Shown here piece after piece: positions 8,573 through 16,609 of a stretch of DNA of 55,703 nt. Origin of the DNA: Chloroflexaceae bacterium (GTDB taxonomy: Bacteria; Chloroflexota; Chloroflexia; Chloroflexales; Chloroflexaceae); NCBI GenBank assembly GCA_028282325.1, contig JANQID010000138.1, positions 1 through 55,703 on the forward strand. Reading direction: 5' to 3'. The position numbers and the translations under genes are program-made. The first letter of the stretch is position 1. Each line of letters opens with the position of its first letter. The notes beneath the pieces are model-generated. The model did not search any database, had not been told where the DNA came from, and saw only the letters and a program-made list of their open reading frames with translations.

Positions 8573-8587
8573 ACCTGATCCTTCATC

Positions 8588-9091
8588 CTAGCTGGCAGGC
8601 TCGCCGGGGAACCGCCCATAAGCGCGATAGAACGGCACGATGCCGCCTGCAGCCCAGACCTCGCGCAAGAAACTCGGCGGCGGCGGCAGGTTAATGCGCG
8701 TGCCATTCTCGGTCGTGATCACGCCCGATTCGAGATCCAGCTCAACGTGCTGGCCATCGTGAAGCGTATTCGTCAGATCAGCAGTAAAACATGGTATGCC
8801 CAGGTTGAGCGCGTTACGGAAGAAAATGCGCGCGAAGAGCGGCGCGATTATCGCACCGACCCCAACCATTTTGAGCGCCAGCGGGGCATACTCACGCGAA
8901 CTGCCCGCGCCGAAATTCTTCCCGGATACGATCAGATCGCCGGGCTGCACGTTGGGCGCAAAATCGGGGCGCGCCTCAACAAACGGATATTTGCGCAGAT
9001 CATCCTCGTTTTTCAACATATAGGGGGCATAGCGGCCAGGAACAATCTGATCGGTGTTGACATCCTCGCCAAACATCCAAACCCTTGCCAT
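8588..9091 (-). CDS. lysU: homoaconitase small subunit (LysU)
   Basis: A 167-residue swivel-domain subunit of an aconitase-family hydro-lyase, the size expected for LysU/LeuD of the archaeal type. Characteristic segments are VNTDQIVPGRY near the N-terminus, the GKNFGAGSSREYAP active-site loop and ARIFFRNALNLGIP. With LysT it interconverts homocitrate and homoisocitrate through homoaconitate. A good ribosome site (AAAGGAG) lies about 9 bases before ATG 9091. It is 71 bases downstream of lysT and 15 bases upstream of the dehydrogenase that uses its product. Isopropylmalate isomerase (LeuD) is the main alternative; context favours LysU. Confidence 0.85.
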   Translation of the reverse strand: MARVWMFGEDVNTDQIVPGRYAPYMLKNEDDLRKYPFVEARPDFAPNVQPGDLIVSGKNFGAGSSREYAPLALKMVGVGAIIAPLFARIFFRNALNLGIPCFTADLTNTLHDGQHVELDLESGVITTENGTRINLPPPPSFLREVWAAGGIVPFYRAYGRFPGEPAS

Positions 9092-9162
9092 AAGAGATCA
9101 CTCCTTTACCTGGGATGCACATATGTCACGAACGCTGGCGGAGAAACAATGGTATTCTTCCA

Positions 9163-10404
9163 TCACTCCATGACCTCCCGCGGATGGGTGATGTAACCGG
9201 TCAGCGCAGTCGCGGCGGCTACTTCGGGTGAAGCGAGATAGATACTCGCTTCCGGGCTGCCCATTCGACCGCGGAAGTTGCGGTTGCCGGTGAACAGGCA
9301 GACCTCGTTGGGCGCGAGCACGCCCATATGGCGTCCGATGCAGGCGCCGCACCCCGGCGTACCGATAGCCGCACCCGCCTGAAGCAGCGTATCGAGCGAG
9401 CCGTCCTCGCTGGCCTGGCGCAAGCCTTCGCTGCTCGCCGGCGTGACAACCATCCGCACGCCCGGAGCAATCTTGCGGCCCTTGAGGATTTTCGCCGCTG
9501 CCGCCATATCTTCGTAGCGCCCGTTGGTGCATGTGCCCAGATACACGACATCGACCGCTACGTGGCCCAGATCGTTCAGATCGGCGACGTTATCGACATA
9601 ATGCGGGGCGCTGATCTGCGGTTCCAGTGTTTCCAGGTCAACCTCGATCACCTGCGCGTATGAAGCGCCTTCCTGGAAGCTCAACCAGTCGGGAACGCTC
9701 AAATCATCGGCTGCCACGCCCGTTGGAGGAACCAGTCCGGCTTTGCCGCCAACCTCGATCGAAAGCGTGGCCAGCGTCATCCGATCACCAATGCTCAGAA
9801 AATCGACGCCGTGCCATTCCACCGCCGCGTAGGTTGCGCCGTCGGCGCGGAGTAGCCGTGCAGCGCGCAGCGCCAGATCTTTCGCACTGATGCCGGGCTG
9901 GAACCGTCCGCTCGCTCGTACCAGCACCGTCTCCGGAACCCGGAACCAGGTGCGCCCGGTCGCCGCAGCCAGCGCAATGTCGGTTGTACCCATACCGGAG
10001 CCAAATGCGCCGACGCAGCCATAGGCCGTGCTGTGGCTGTCACTGCCGACAATCACCATGCCTGGACGGGCCAATTTCTCCTCGACCAGCACCTGGTGCG
10101 AGATGCCGCGCCCAACATCGAAGAAGTGCTTGATGCCCTGCTGGCGCACCCAACGCCGCAAATCGGCCTGCTTCTCGGCGGTCTGGATATTCGATGCCGG
10201 GGCGACGTGATCCACTACCACGGCGACGCGCTCCGTATCCCAAACGCCCTCTGTGCCTAATTCATCGTGTAACACCTTGATGATACTCGGCGAGAGACTG
10301 TCATGCATCATCACAAGGTCGACGTTGACCGTCGCCACATCGCCGGCCTTGACCGAGTAGCCGGCGGCGTGGCTCAAAATCTGCTCTGAAAGGGTCTGTG
10401 ACAT
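9163..10404 (-). CDS. lysT: homoaconitase large subunit (LysT)
   Basis: This 413-residue catalytic subunit carries the [4Fe-4S] cluster of homoaconitase. Cluster ligands are visible as the Cys in GTCTNGRYEDM and the pair in GCGACIG. The N-terminal region includes VNVDLVMMHDSLSP, and VIVGSDSHSTAYGCVGAFGSGMGTTDIA is the conserved substrate-binding stretch. Length agrees with the two-subunit archaeal/Thermus type rather than the single-chain fungal enzyme. It lies 106 bases after homocitrate synthase, the enzyme that makes its substrate. LeuC is the closest alternative family member. Confidence 0.87.
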   Translation of the reverse strand: MSQTLSEQILSHAAGYSVKAGDVATVNVDLVMMHDSLSPSIIKVLHDELGTEGVWDTERVAVVVDHVAPASNIQTAEKQADLRRWVRQQGIKHFFDVGRGISHQVLVEEKLARPGMVIVGSDSHSTAYGCVGAFGSGMGTTDIALAAATGRTWFRVPETVLVRASGRFQPGISAKDLALRAARLLRADGATYAAVEWHGVDFLSIGDRMTLATLSIEVGGKAGLVPPTGVAADDLSVPDWLSFQEGASYAQVIEVDLETLEPQISAPHYVDNVADLNDLGHVAVDVVYLGTCTNGRYEDMAAAAKILKGRKIAPGVRMVVTPASSEGLRQASEDGSLDTLLQAGAAIGTPGCGACIGRHMGVLAPNEVCLFTGNRNFRGRMGSPEASIYLASPEVAAATALTGYITHPREVME

Positions 10405-10510
10405 TACTCTGCACTCCTGGGTAAGTGTTCGTAAAATGATGATCGCGCGGCGCTAACGAGCGATGTCCCCGATGCCTGCGCACCATTCGCTCTATTCTGC
10501 CGCCTTCTGG

Positions 10511-11662
10511 CTACTCCGCATATTCATACAGTAATTCATCGATATCATCAACATCAAGCGCCTGTTCATCAGCCAACGCCTTGAGGCGGGCGGTCGCAGC
10601 GCGTGCCTGCGTCTCGCTCAGCGTAATGCCCAGCTCGCGCGCGCGCTCGGCGATGGCGTGCCAGCCGGTCAGGCGATGAGCTATAGCAACGGTCCGATTC
10701 TTTCCAAACATTGCCGGATCGAGCACTTCGTAGCTCGTCGGATCGGCCAGAACGGCTTTGGTGTGCAGGCCAGCTTTGTGCGTGAAAGCAGCGGTGCCGG
10801 TAATGTAGTTGTTAAAGGGAATGGGCACGCCGACCAGATCGGAGATAAGCTCGTCGAGATACGGCAGCATATCCAGGCGATAGCGTGACACTAGTTGTGG
10901 GTCGAGCGATGCCAAACGCGCGATGAAGCCTCCGAGGGGAGTGATTCCGTTGCGCTCGCCGATGCCGAGCACGGAAACGTCGATGTGCGTCGCGCCGGCT
11001 TCGAGGGCGCAGAAGGCGTTGGCAATCGTACAGCCGCTATCGTTGTGGCCATGAAACTCGATATCGCAGCCGACCGCCTGGCGCACAACACTCACGACTT
11101 CGGTAATCTGGCGCGGCGTTGCAATGCCGACCGTATCGGCCAGACCAACACGCGCGATGCCCATCGAGTCCATCGCGGTGTAAATACGAATCAAATCTTC
11201 AATCGGCGTGCGGAAAGAATCTTCGCATGAAAAACGAATTTCGACATCGTGCTGCTGAAGGTAGCTAACCACGTCCTGCGCTTGCTCGATGATTTCATCA
11301 AGCGTGCGGCCGTGGCTCACGCGACGGAGTTGTTCGGAAGTGGCGAAGAGCATATTGACGCCCTGCGCGCCGCTTTCGACGGCAAGACGAGCATCTTGCA
11401 TATGGGTGCGGATGTGGGTTAGTATTTTTGTCCGCAGTCCCATCCCGGCGATAGTTGCGAGGTCGTGGGCGCTCTGCGGCGAGGCGGCTGGGGAAGTCAA
11501 CTCAAGGTATTCAACGCCAAATTCATCGAGTGCGCGAGCAATCGTCAGGCGTTGTTCGCTCGTAAAGTGAGCAGTGGCGAACTGTTCACCTTCACGTAAC
11601 GTGGTTTCAACAAACTGAAAGTGCGCGAGGTGCGCCCAGGATGGGCGATCATGCAATTCCAT
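10511..11662 (-). CDS. homocitrate synthase
   Basis: The 383-residue DRE-TIM metallolyase condenses acetyl-CoA with 2-oxoglutarate, the committed step of alpha-aminoadipate lysine synthesis. FVETTLREGEQFATAHF is the N-terminal signature, FHGHNDSGC carries the metal-binding His residues, and LGIGERNGITPLGGF plus FNNYITGTAAFTHKAGLHTKA match Thermus homocitrate synthase closely by eye. This distinguishes it from isopropylmalate synthase, which is longer and has a regulatory domain. ATG 11662 is preceded by only a weak AAGG, but an upstream 37-codon ORF with an excellent ribosome site overlaps it by 14 bases, so its translation is probably coupled. The gene stands first in the operon, behind a promoter and a probable attenuator. 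Confidence 0.9.
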   Translation of the reverse strand: MELHDRPSWAHLAHFQFVETTLREGEQFATAHFTSEQRLTIARALDEFGVEYLELTSPAASPQSAHDLATIAGMGLRTKILTHIRTHMQDARLAVESGAQGVNMLFATSEQLRRVSHGRTLDEIIEQAQDVVSYLQQHDVEIRFSCEDSFRTPIEDLIRIYTAMDSMGIARVGLADTVGIATPRQITEVVSVVRQAVGCDIEFHGHNDSGCTIANAFCALEAGATHIDVSVLGIGERNGITPLGGFIARLASLDPQLVSRYRLDMLPYLDELISDLVGVPIPFNNYITGTAAFTHKAGLHTKAVLADPTSYEVLDPAMFGKNRTVAIAHRLTGWHAIAERARELGITLSETQARAATARLKALADEQALDVDDIDELLYEYAE

Positions 11663-11762
11663 ATGTATAGCCTTGTCTCACTTGACACGAACCAAAAAGC
11701 TCCGGGCGAACACGGCGAGGGGTCCAAGCGATTAAGACGATTTTGTATGTTCGCTGTTGCAT
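11649..11762 (-). CDS. 37-residue upstream ORF coupled to homocitrate synthase
   Basis: ATG 11762 follows an AAGGAGGAG ribosome site (11768-11776), the best in the operon. The predicted product begins MQQRTYKIVLIAW and ends QGYTYGIA. Its TGA stop (11649-11651) lies inside the homocitrate synthase gene in another frame, giving a 14-base overlap. The peptide is Arg-rich (five Arg) with only one Lys. I recognise no domain. It probably serves to load ribosomes for translational coupling, or as a second sensing peptide; a functional small protein cannot be excluded. It lies just downstream of the intrinsic terminator, so it is transcribed only on read-through. Confidence 0.5.
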   Translation of the reverse strand: MQQRTYKIVLIAWTPRRVRPELFGSCQVRQGYTYGIA

Positions 11763-11798
11763 TGGCTCCTCCTTATATCATTTGTTTTTGTTGCACAC

Positions 11799-11838
11799 AA
11801 AAGGCCCGCGGCACCTTTCTGGCCTGGTGCTGCGGGCC
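11799..11838 (-). terminator. intrinsic terminator / attenuator before the lysine operon
   Basis: On the minus strand GGCCCGCAGCACC (11838-11826) pairs with GGTGCCGCGGGCC (11815-11803): 13 positions with a single A-C mismatch and a 10-base loop. TTTT follows directly (11802-11799). It is a strong Rho-independent terminator for ftsZ transcripts and lies between the lysine promoter and homocitrate synthase, the position of an attenuator. Confidence 0.85.
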
Positions 11839-11867
11839 TGATTTGCGCGATTAGCAGGCAGGCGACG

Positions 11868-11930
11868 CTAACCAGACCCGTGGCCCAGTCGTTTCGCGTG
11901 CTTGAACTGCTTAGAGAATTGTCTCGACAT
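11868..11930 (-). CDS. 20-residue leader peptide with three Lys codons
   Basis: ATG 11930 opens a 20-codon frame, MSRQFSKQFKHAKRLGHGSG, ending in TAG 11868-11870. It has Lys at positions 7, 10 and 13 and Arg at 3 and 14. The ATG begins 9 bases after the -10 box, so the mRNA would be nearly leaderless and no ribosome site is needed. Its last codons and stop (11878-11871, GGUCUGGU) can pair with ACCAGGCC (11828-11821) at the tip of the following terminator. That fits ribosome-stalling control. Leader-peptide attenuation of the LysW lysine cluster has been reported in Thermus thermophilus (from memory). The peptide here is a prediction. Confidence 0.6.
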   Translation of the reverse strand: MSRQFSKQFKHAKRLGHGSG

Positions 11931-11939
11931 AGCGATAAG

Positions 11940-11968
11940 AGTATAGCAATAGAACGAATCGCTGTCAA
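11940..11968 (-). promoter_or_regulatory. near-consensus sigma-70 promoter of the lysine operon
   Basis: TTGACA (minus strand 11968-11963) and TATACT (11945-11940) are separated by exactly 17 bases. The -35 box starts 6 bases beyond the ftsZ stop codon. The expected start of transcription is near 11933, a few bases before the leader-peptide ATG. Confidence 0.85.
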
Positions 11969-11973
11969 ACCGA

Positions 11974-13143
11974 TCATTGGCGACCCCGGTTGCGGTTGCG
12001 CAGGAACGGCGGAATATCCAGATCATCTCCGCTGCTAATACCGCTTGGATTGCGCAGTTGCGGCGCTGCCGGCTGGCGGGGCTGCGGTACTGGCGCCGGC
12101 TGCTGCGCCGGCTTCGACTGCTGCGCCGGCGTTGTCGCCGGGTATGAGCGTGATCGTTGCGCGTGGCTGCCAGGGCGGTTGATCTCAAAGCCGGTAGCAA
12201 TCAATGTCACCTTGACCTGGCCAGCCGGATACGTTGGATCGATCACTGCGCCGACGATGATGTTGGCGTCAGGATCGACAGCTTTGGCGACTACATCGGC
12301 GGCTTCGTATACTTCCAGAATGCCCAGATCTTCACCGCCGGTAACGTTGAACAACACGCCTTTCGCGCCTTCGATGCTCACTTCTAGCAGCGGGCTGGCA
12401 ATGGCCTGGGTAACTGCATCGACCATGCGACTGTCGCCGCTGCCCTCGCCGATTGCCATCAACGCCGAGCCAGCTTGGGCCATAATCGTCTTCACATCGG
12501 CGAAATCGACATTGATCAATCCGCGCTGCGTGATCAGATCTGAGATGCCTTGAATGCCCTGGCGCAACACGTCATCGGCCATCTGGAATGCCTGAATCAT
12601 CGACGTATTCTTGCTCGCAGTTTGCAGCAGCCGATCGTTGGGGATGACGATCAGCGTGTCAACCACCGGTCGCAATTGCTCGATCCCTTCTTCGGCAATC
12701 TTGCGGCGATGGTTGCCTTCAAAGGTGAACGGGCGCGTCACGACGCCGACGGTCAACGCCCCCAGGTCGTGGGATACGCCGGCGATGATCGGAGATGCGC
12801 CGGTTCCGGTTCCACCGCCCATACCGGCGGCGACGAAGACCATATCCGCGCCTTTGAGCTGCTCGTAGATTTCCTCCTGGTTTTCCTCAGCGGCTTTTTG
12901 CCCGATAACCGGATTGCCGCCGCTTCCCAGGCCGCGCGTCAGTTTATCGCCGATACGGATCCGCATCGGCGCAACCGAATGCAAAAGTGCCTGTGCATCG
13001 GTGTTGACCGTTACGAACTCGACCCCCTGCACGCCGCTGTCGATCATACGATCGACGGCATTGCTCCCGCCGCCGCCAATGCCGACGACTTTTATTTGGG
13101 CGAAGTCTTCTAATGAGAAGCCATTGTTGCTGTAGTCTACCAT
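11974..13143 (-). CDS. ftsZ: cell division protein FtsZ
   Basis: A 389-residue tubulin-like GTPase that forms the Z ring. The tubulin signature [10 protein letters not shown] is at residues 107-116, the N-terminal nucleotide region is [15 protein letters not shown], and NDRLLQ and the T7-loop region [11 protein letters not shown] follow. A Gln/Pro-rich linker of about 45 residues precedes the C-terminal conserved peptide [11 protein letters not shown], which binds partners such as FtsA. A good ribosome site (AGGAGGG) lies upstream of ATG 13143. It is the last division gene of the cluster and stands 97 bases after ftsA. Confidence 0.97.
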   Translation of the reverse strand: MVDYSNNGFSLEDFAQIKVVGIGGGGSNAVDRMIDSGVQGVEFVTVNTDAQALLHSVAPMRIRIGDKLTRGLGSGGNPVIGQKAAEENQEEIYEQLKGADMVFVAAGMGGGTGTGASPIIAGVSHDLGALTVGVVTRPFTFEGNHRRKIAEEGIEQLRPVVDTLIVIPNDRLLQTASKNTSMIQAFQMADDVLRQGIQGISDLITQRGLINVDFADVKTIMAQAGSALMAIGEGSGDSRMVDAVTQAIASPLLEVSIEGAKGVLFNVTGGEDLGILEVYEAADVVAKAVDPDANIIVGAVIDPTYPAGQVKVTLIATGFEINRPGSHAQRSRSYPATTPAQQSKPAQQPAPVPQPRQPAAPQLRNPSGISSGDDLDIPPFLRNRNRGRQ

Positions 13144-13240
13144 TACCTTATTGTCCCTCCTGTGTGATTACCGATTGACAAGCTGCGCGTGGTGAATGAA
13201 GACTGACGATGTCTGATACGCGCCCCTTATCGTGTTCAAC

Positions 13241-14503
13241 TTAAGGCAAAAACTCTCGCAACCATCCTTTAAAACGCTCATACACATTGCTCAGTCCGCC
13301 GGTCTCAGCCTGGCTATGCGGCGAACCGATCGCTAACGCGCCGTGGCGCGCTCCCCAATGCAGCAATCCTATCCCCGTTGCATAGGGCGGACTGTCAAGC
13401 GAGTCCGCCAGTCCCGTGAGATCCGACGGGGCACCAATACGCACTGGAATACCCAACATATCGCGCATCAATTCATCGAAGCGCGGCAACTGCGAGCTTC
13501 CGCCGGTAAGCACGATGCCGGCAGGAAGCATACCGTCATAGCCGCTGCGCCGGATCTCGTTGTAGATCAGTTCGACGATTTGTTCTGCGCGCGCCTGCAA
13601 TATTTCGCAGAGAAGTTGGCGACTCACTTTTTGTTGTTCGCCGGCGTTCAGAGTCGCCACGTCGATCAAATCATCAGCTGTTTCGGCTTCATTCTCGCCT
13701 TCGGAAGCGATTGTGGCGATCGCACTGCCATACTTCAGCTTGAGATACTCGGCGGTATCCGGCGGCGTATGCAGGATATAGACCAGATCATTGGTGAAAT
13801 GGTTGCCGCCGACCGGAATGACGCCGGTGTGCCATACGCCGCCTTGAACGAAAATGGCGATGTCGGTCGTGTCACCGCCGATGTCAACCAGCATCACTCC
13901 CCGATCTTTATCCTCCGATGTAAGCACCGATTCGCCCGATGCGAGTGGTTGCAGCACCAGATCATCGATTTCAACGCCAGCTTTCTGCACGCTTTTGATC
14001 AGGTTCTGGATCGCCATCACTTCGCCGGTGACAATGTGGGTTTCCACTTCAAGCCGGAATCCGCTCATACCGATGGGATCGCGGATGCCCTCGTTACCAT
14101 CGACCATATAGGTGCGCGGGATCACGTGAATAATCTCGCGCTGGGTGGGAATGGCCACGGCTTGCGCCGATTCCACAGCCCTGGCGACATCGCCGCGCGC
14201 AATCTCGTGATCAGGCCGTCCGACTGCAACGACCCCGCGACTATTGAGCGAGGAGATATGTCGCCCGGCGACCCCGACAAATGCCGTGCCAATCCGATAG
14301 CCGCTCAAGCGCTCGGCTTTCTCAACGCTGGTTGCAATTGCATTGACGGCGTCTTCGATATTGACCACGACGCCCTTATCAATGCCTTTACTTTGCGTCA
14401 CGCCGACGCCCAGGATATTGGTCTTGCCATCGTTGCGCACTTGGGCCACAATCGTGCAGACCTTCGTCGTTCCGACATCAATTCCCACAATGGTTCGTTG
14501 CAT
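13241..14503 (-). CDS. ftsA: cell division protein FtsA
   Basis: A 420-residue actin-fold ATPase that tethers FtsZ to the membrane. GIDVGTTKVCTIVAQV is phosphate loop 1, VMLVDIGGDTTDIAIF is phosphate loop 2 and GIVLTGGSSQLP is the adenosine motif. The C-terminal end, RFKGWLREFLP, is an amphipathic helix of the membrane-targeting kind. Length and order (ftsQ-ftsA-ftsZ) are standard. Confidence 0.95.
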   Translation of the reverse strand: MQRTIVGIDVGTTKVCTIVAQVRNDGKTNILGVGVTQSKGIDKGVVVNIEDAVNAIATSVEKAERLSGYRIGTAFVGVAGRHISSLNSRGVVAVGRPDHEIARGDVARAVESAQAVAIPTQREIIHVIPRTYMVDGNEGIRDPIGMSGFRLEVETHIVTGEVMAIQNLIKSVQKAGVEIDDLVLQPLASGESVLTSEDKDRGVMLVDIGGDTTDIAIFVQGGVWHTGVIPVGGNHFTNDLVYILHTPPDTAEYLKLKYGSAIATIASEGENEAETADDLIDVATLNAGEQQKVSRQLLCEILQARAEQIVELIYNEIRRSGYDGMLPAGIVLTGGSSQLPRFDELMRDMLGIPVRIGAPSDLTGLADSLDSPPYATGIGLLHWGARHGALAIGSPHSQAETGGLSNVYERFKGWLREFLP

Positions 14504-14560
14504 ACACCCACTCCGACAAACGATGAGCAGCGAGCATAACGCGGCTGGTTTGGATATTCC

Positions 14561-15433
14561 TCAAGGTGAGGTCGCCGATGGCTGATCATTTCGATAAAAT
14601 GGATTCGATGGCCGCAAATCCAGATAGGTAAACGCGGTCTGGTCTTTAAGCAAACGTTCAAAAATCAGCAGTTTGCGTTCGAGATGGGCGGTTTGACCAA
14701 AGACGATGGTTTGCTGCGATGGCGAAAGTACATAGACGCCCAGCGCAAAATCCCATCCGATCATATTAGGCGTGAATGCGAGCTCGGTCGGCAATCGCAC
14801 CGTGAGCGCTTGCGCTAATGTCAGCGCGTCAGGGTCAATGTTGTCGCCTGGCTCTAGCAAGTGATTGGACGTATCGACGATCACCAGGTAAGGTTGGCCT
14901 TCATCGTCGGTCGTCGCCGCCGCCGAATCCTCGGCGATGCCCAGAACCTTGCCGGAGCTATCGACGAGGTATTGCACGTTATTGAGTTGCCAGCGCACTT
15001 CTGGCCGCCGCTCAGCAATATGGATCGTTGCCCGGTCGGGCATTGCCACGTGAATATGGACTTGTTCAATATATGGATTGTTCAGCAGGCGCTGCTGGAT
15101 TTGCTCCTGCTCGATAAACCAGATAGATTGTCCGATAATTCCTGCCTCGTCAATGATGTTGGCGCTGTTCAGCGCATTGTTGCCGGTTATTTCGACATGC
15201 TGCACGGAAAAGCGGGGCGCCGTGAACACGTAGAACAGCGCAATCACGGCTGTCAAAAGCAGGATCAGGCTGATGATCTTGCCGGTCTGTATCCACTGCA
15301 CCAGCGTTCGGCGAGGGCCAGGTCGCACGTACGAACCATTGCGTGTGGCGTGGTTTTTGCGCGTGTCGGGACCTTTACGTGTCTGACGCCGCGCGGCTAC
15401 TCGTTCGCGTGTGTTGGGGATGTTGTATTGCAT
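14561..15433 (-). CDS. ftsQ: cell division protein FtsQ/DivIB
   Basis: A 290-residue single-pass membrane protein of the divisome. A basic cytoplasmic N-terminus of about 45 residues leads into one hydrophobic helix (IISLILLLTAVIALFYVF), followed by a POTRA domain (FSVQHVEITGNNALN) and the beta domain typical of FtsQ. The start is placed at the ATG of 15433 rather than the in-frame TTG one codon earlier. The frame lies 14 bases after ddl and before ftsA. FtsQ sequences are poorly conserved, so the call leans on topology and position. Confidence 0.87.
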   Translation of the reverse strand: MQYNIPNTRERVAARRQTRKGPDTRKNHATRNGSYVRPGPRRTLVQWIQTGKIISLILLLTAVIALFYVFTAPRFSVQHVEITGNNALNSANIIDEAGIIGQSIWFIEQEQIQQRLLNNPYIEQVHIHVAMPDRATIHIAERRPEVRWQLNNVQYLVDSSGKVLGIAEDSAAATTDDEGQPYLVIVDTSNHLLEPGDNIDPDALTLAQALTVRLPTELAFTPNMIGWDFALGVYVLSPSQQTIVFGQTAHLERKLLIFERLLKDQTAFTYLDLRPSNPFYRNDQPSATSP

Positions 15434-15447
15434 CAACTGCCTCAGCC

Positions 15448-16554
15448 CTATCGTTGTTCCAGCGCCAAGTCGATCAGCTGATCGAGCAGGTCGCTATAGG
15501 ACAGCCCGCTGGCGGCCCACATCTTGGCGTACATGCTGATCGATGTAAAACCAGGCATAGTGTTGACTTCGTTGATCCAGATCTCGCCGCTGTGTTTGTC
15601 GAGCAGAAAGTCAACGCGCGCCAATCCTGCTCCGTCGATAGCGGCGAAGGCGCGCAATGCTAGCGATTGAACATGTGCGGCTAATTCGGGTGCAATCGGT
15701 GCGGGAATGATAATTTCCGATGCGCCGCTCAGATATTTCGCTGTGTAGTCGTACCATTCCCCCGAAGGAACCACCTCGCCGGGTAGACTGGCTTCCGGTT
15801 CATCGTTGCCCAGAACGCTGACTTCAATTTCGCGGGCGTCGATGCCTTGTTCAACCACAATCCGTCGATCGTAACGTACCGCTTCGTTGAACGCCGTCGC
15901 TAATCCGGCGCGATCTTCAGCTTTGCTGATTCCCACGCTGCTGCCGAGATTGGCCGGTTTTACAAATACGGGATAGCGCAGGCTCGCTTCGATCTGGCGA
16001 TACACATCTTGCGGATTCTGTTGCCACTCGTGGCGCCGAATCAGCTTCCACGGCAGCACCGGCAACCCGGCAGCGGCGAAGAGCGATCTGGCCAGCGCTT
16101 TATCCATCCCTGCTGCGCTCGCCGCGACCCCGCACCCGACATATGGCGCGCCTGCCAGCGTCAGCAGTCCCTGAATTGTGCCATCTTCGCCCATAGGGCC
16201 ATGCAGCACCGGGAAGACCACATCGATAGGCGTTGCGGGATGGAGCGCGGCAAACGGCGTCTGGGTCTCAATCATAGCTGTCGGCGCGTTGTCGGAATGT
16301 TGCGGTTGCGCGCTCATTGCTGTGGTTTGCTCCTCGACGCCGCCGGGAAGAAGCTGCGCATCTGCTGCGGAGAGCAGCGCGGGCAATGCCCCTGGCCCGA
16401 CGATCCAGCGACCATCTTTGGTGATACCGATCGGCAACACATCATACTTCTCGCGATTCAGCGCTGCCATAACAGCCTGGGCCGATACCAGCGAGACTTC
16501 GTGCTCGTTGCTCTGACCGCCGAATAATACGGCTATGGTGCGTTTTCGGGTCAT
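15448..16554 (-). CDS. ddl: D-alanine--D-alanine ligase
   Basis: This 368-residue ATP-grasp ligase makes the D-Ala-D-Ala dipeptide used by MurF. Family motifs are IAVLFGGQSNEHEVSLVSAQ at the N-terminus, HGPMGEDGTIQGLL, YVGCGVAASAAGMDK, FVKPANLGSSVGISK and WINEVNTMPGFTSISMY near the C-terminus. An insert of about 30 polar residues, around residues 70-100, makes it slightly longer than the Escherichia coli enzyme. It lies between murB and ftsQ, as in many division clusters. Confidence 0.95.
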   Translation of the reverse strand: MTRKRTIAVLFGGQSNEHEVSLVSAQAVMAALNREKYDVLPIGITKDGRWIVGPGALPALLSAADAQLLPGGVEEQTTAMSAQPQHSDNAPTAMIETQTPFAALHPATPIDVVFPVLHGPMGEDGTIQGLLTLAGAPYVGCGVAASAAGMDKALARSLFAAAGLPVLPWKLIRRHEWQQNPQDVYRQIEASLRYPVFVKPANLGSSVGISKAEDRAGLATAFNEAVRYDRRIVVEQGIDAREIEVSVLGNDEPEASLPGEVVPSGEWYDYTAKYLSGASEIIIPAPIAPELAAHVQSLALRAFAAIDGAGLARVDFLLDKHSGEIWINEVNTMPGFTSISMYAKMWAASGLSYSDLLDQLIDLALEQR

Positions 16555-16609
16555 TTGATCGTGCTCCGCAGTGTACGCTCAGGTTGCCGTGAGCGTAAAG
16601 CTTTCCAGG

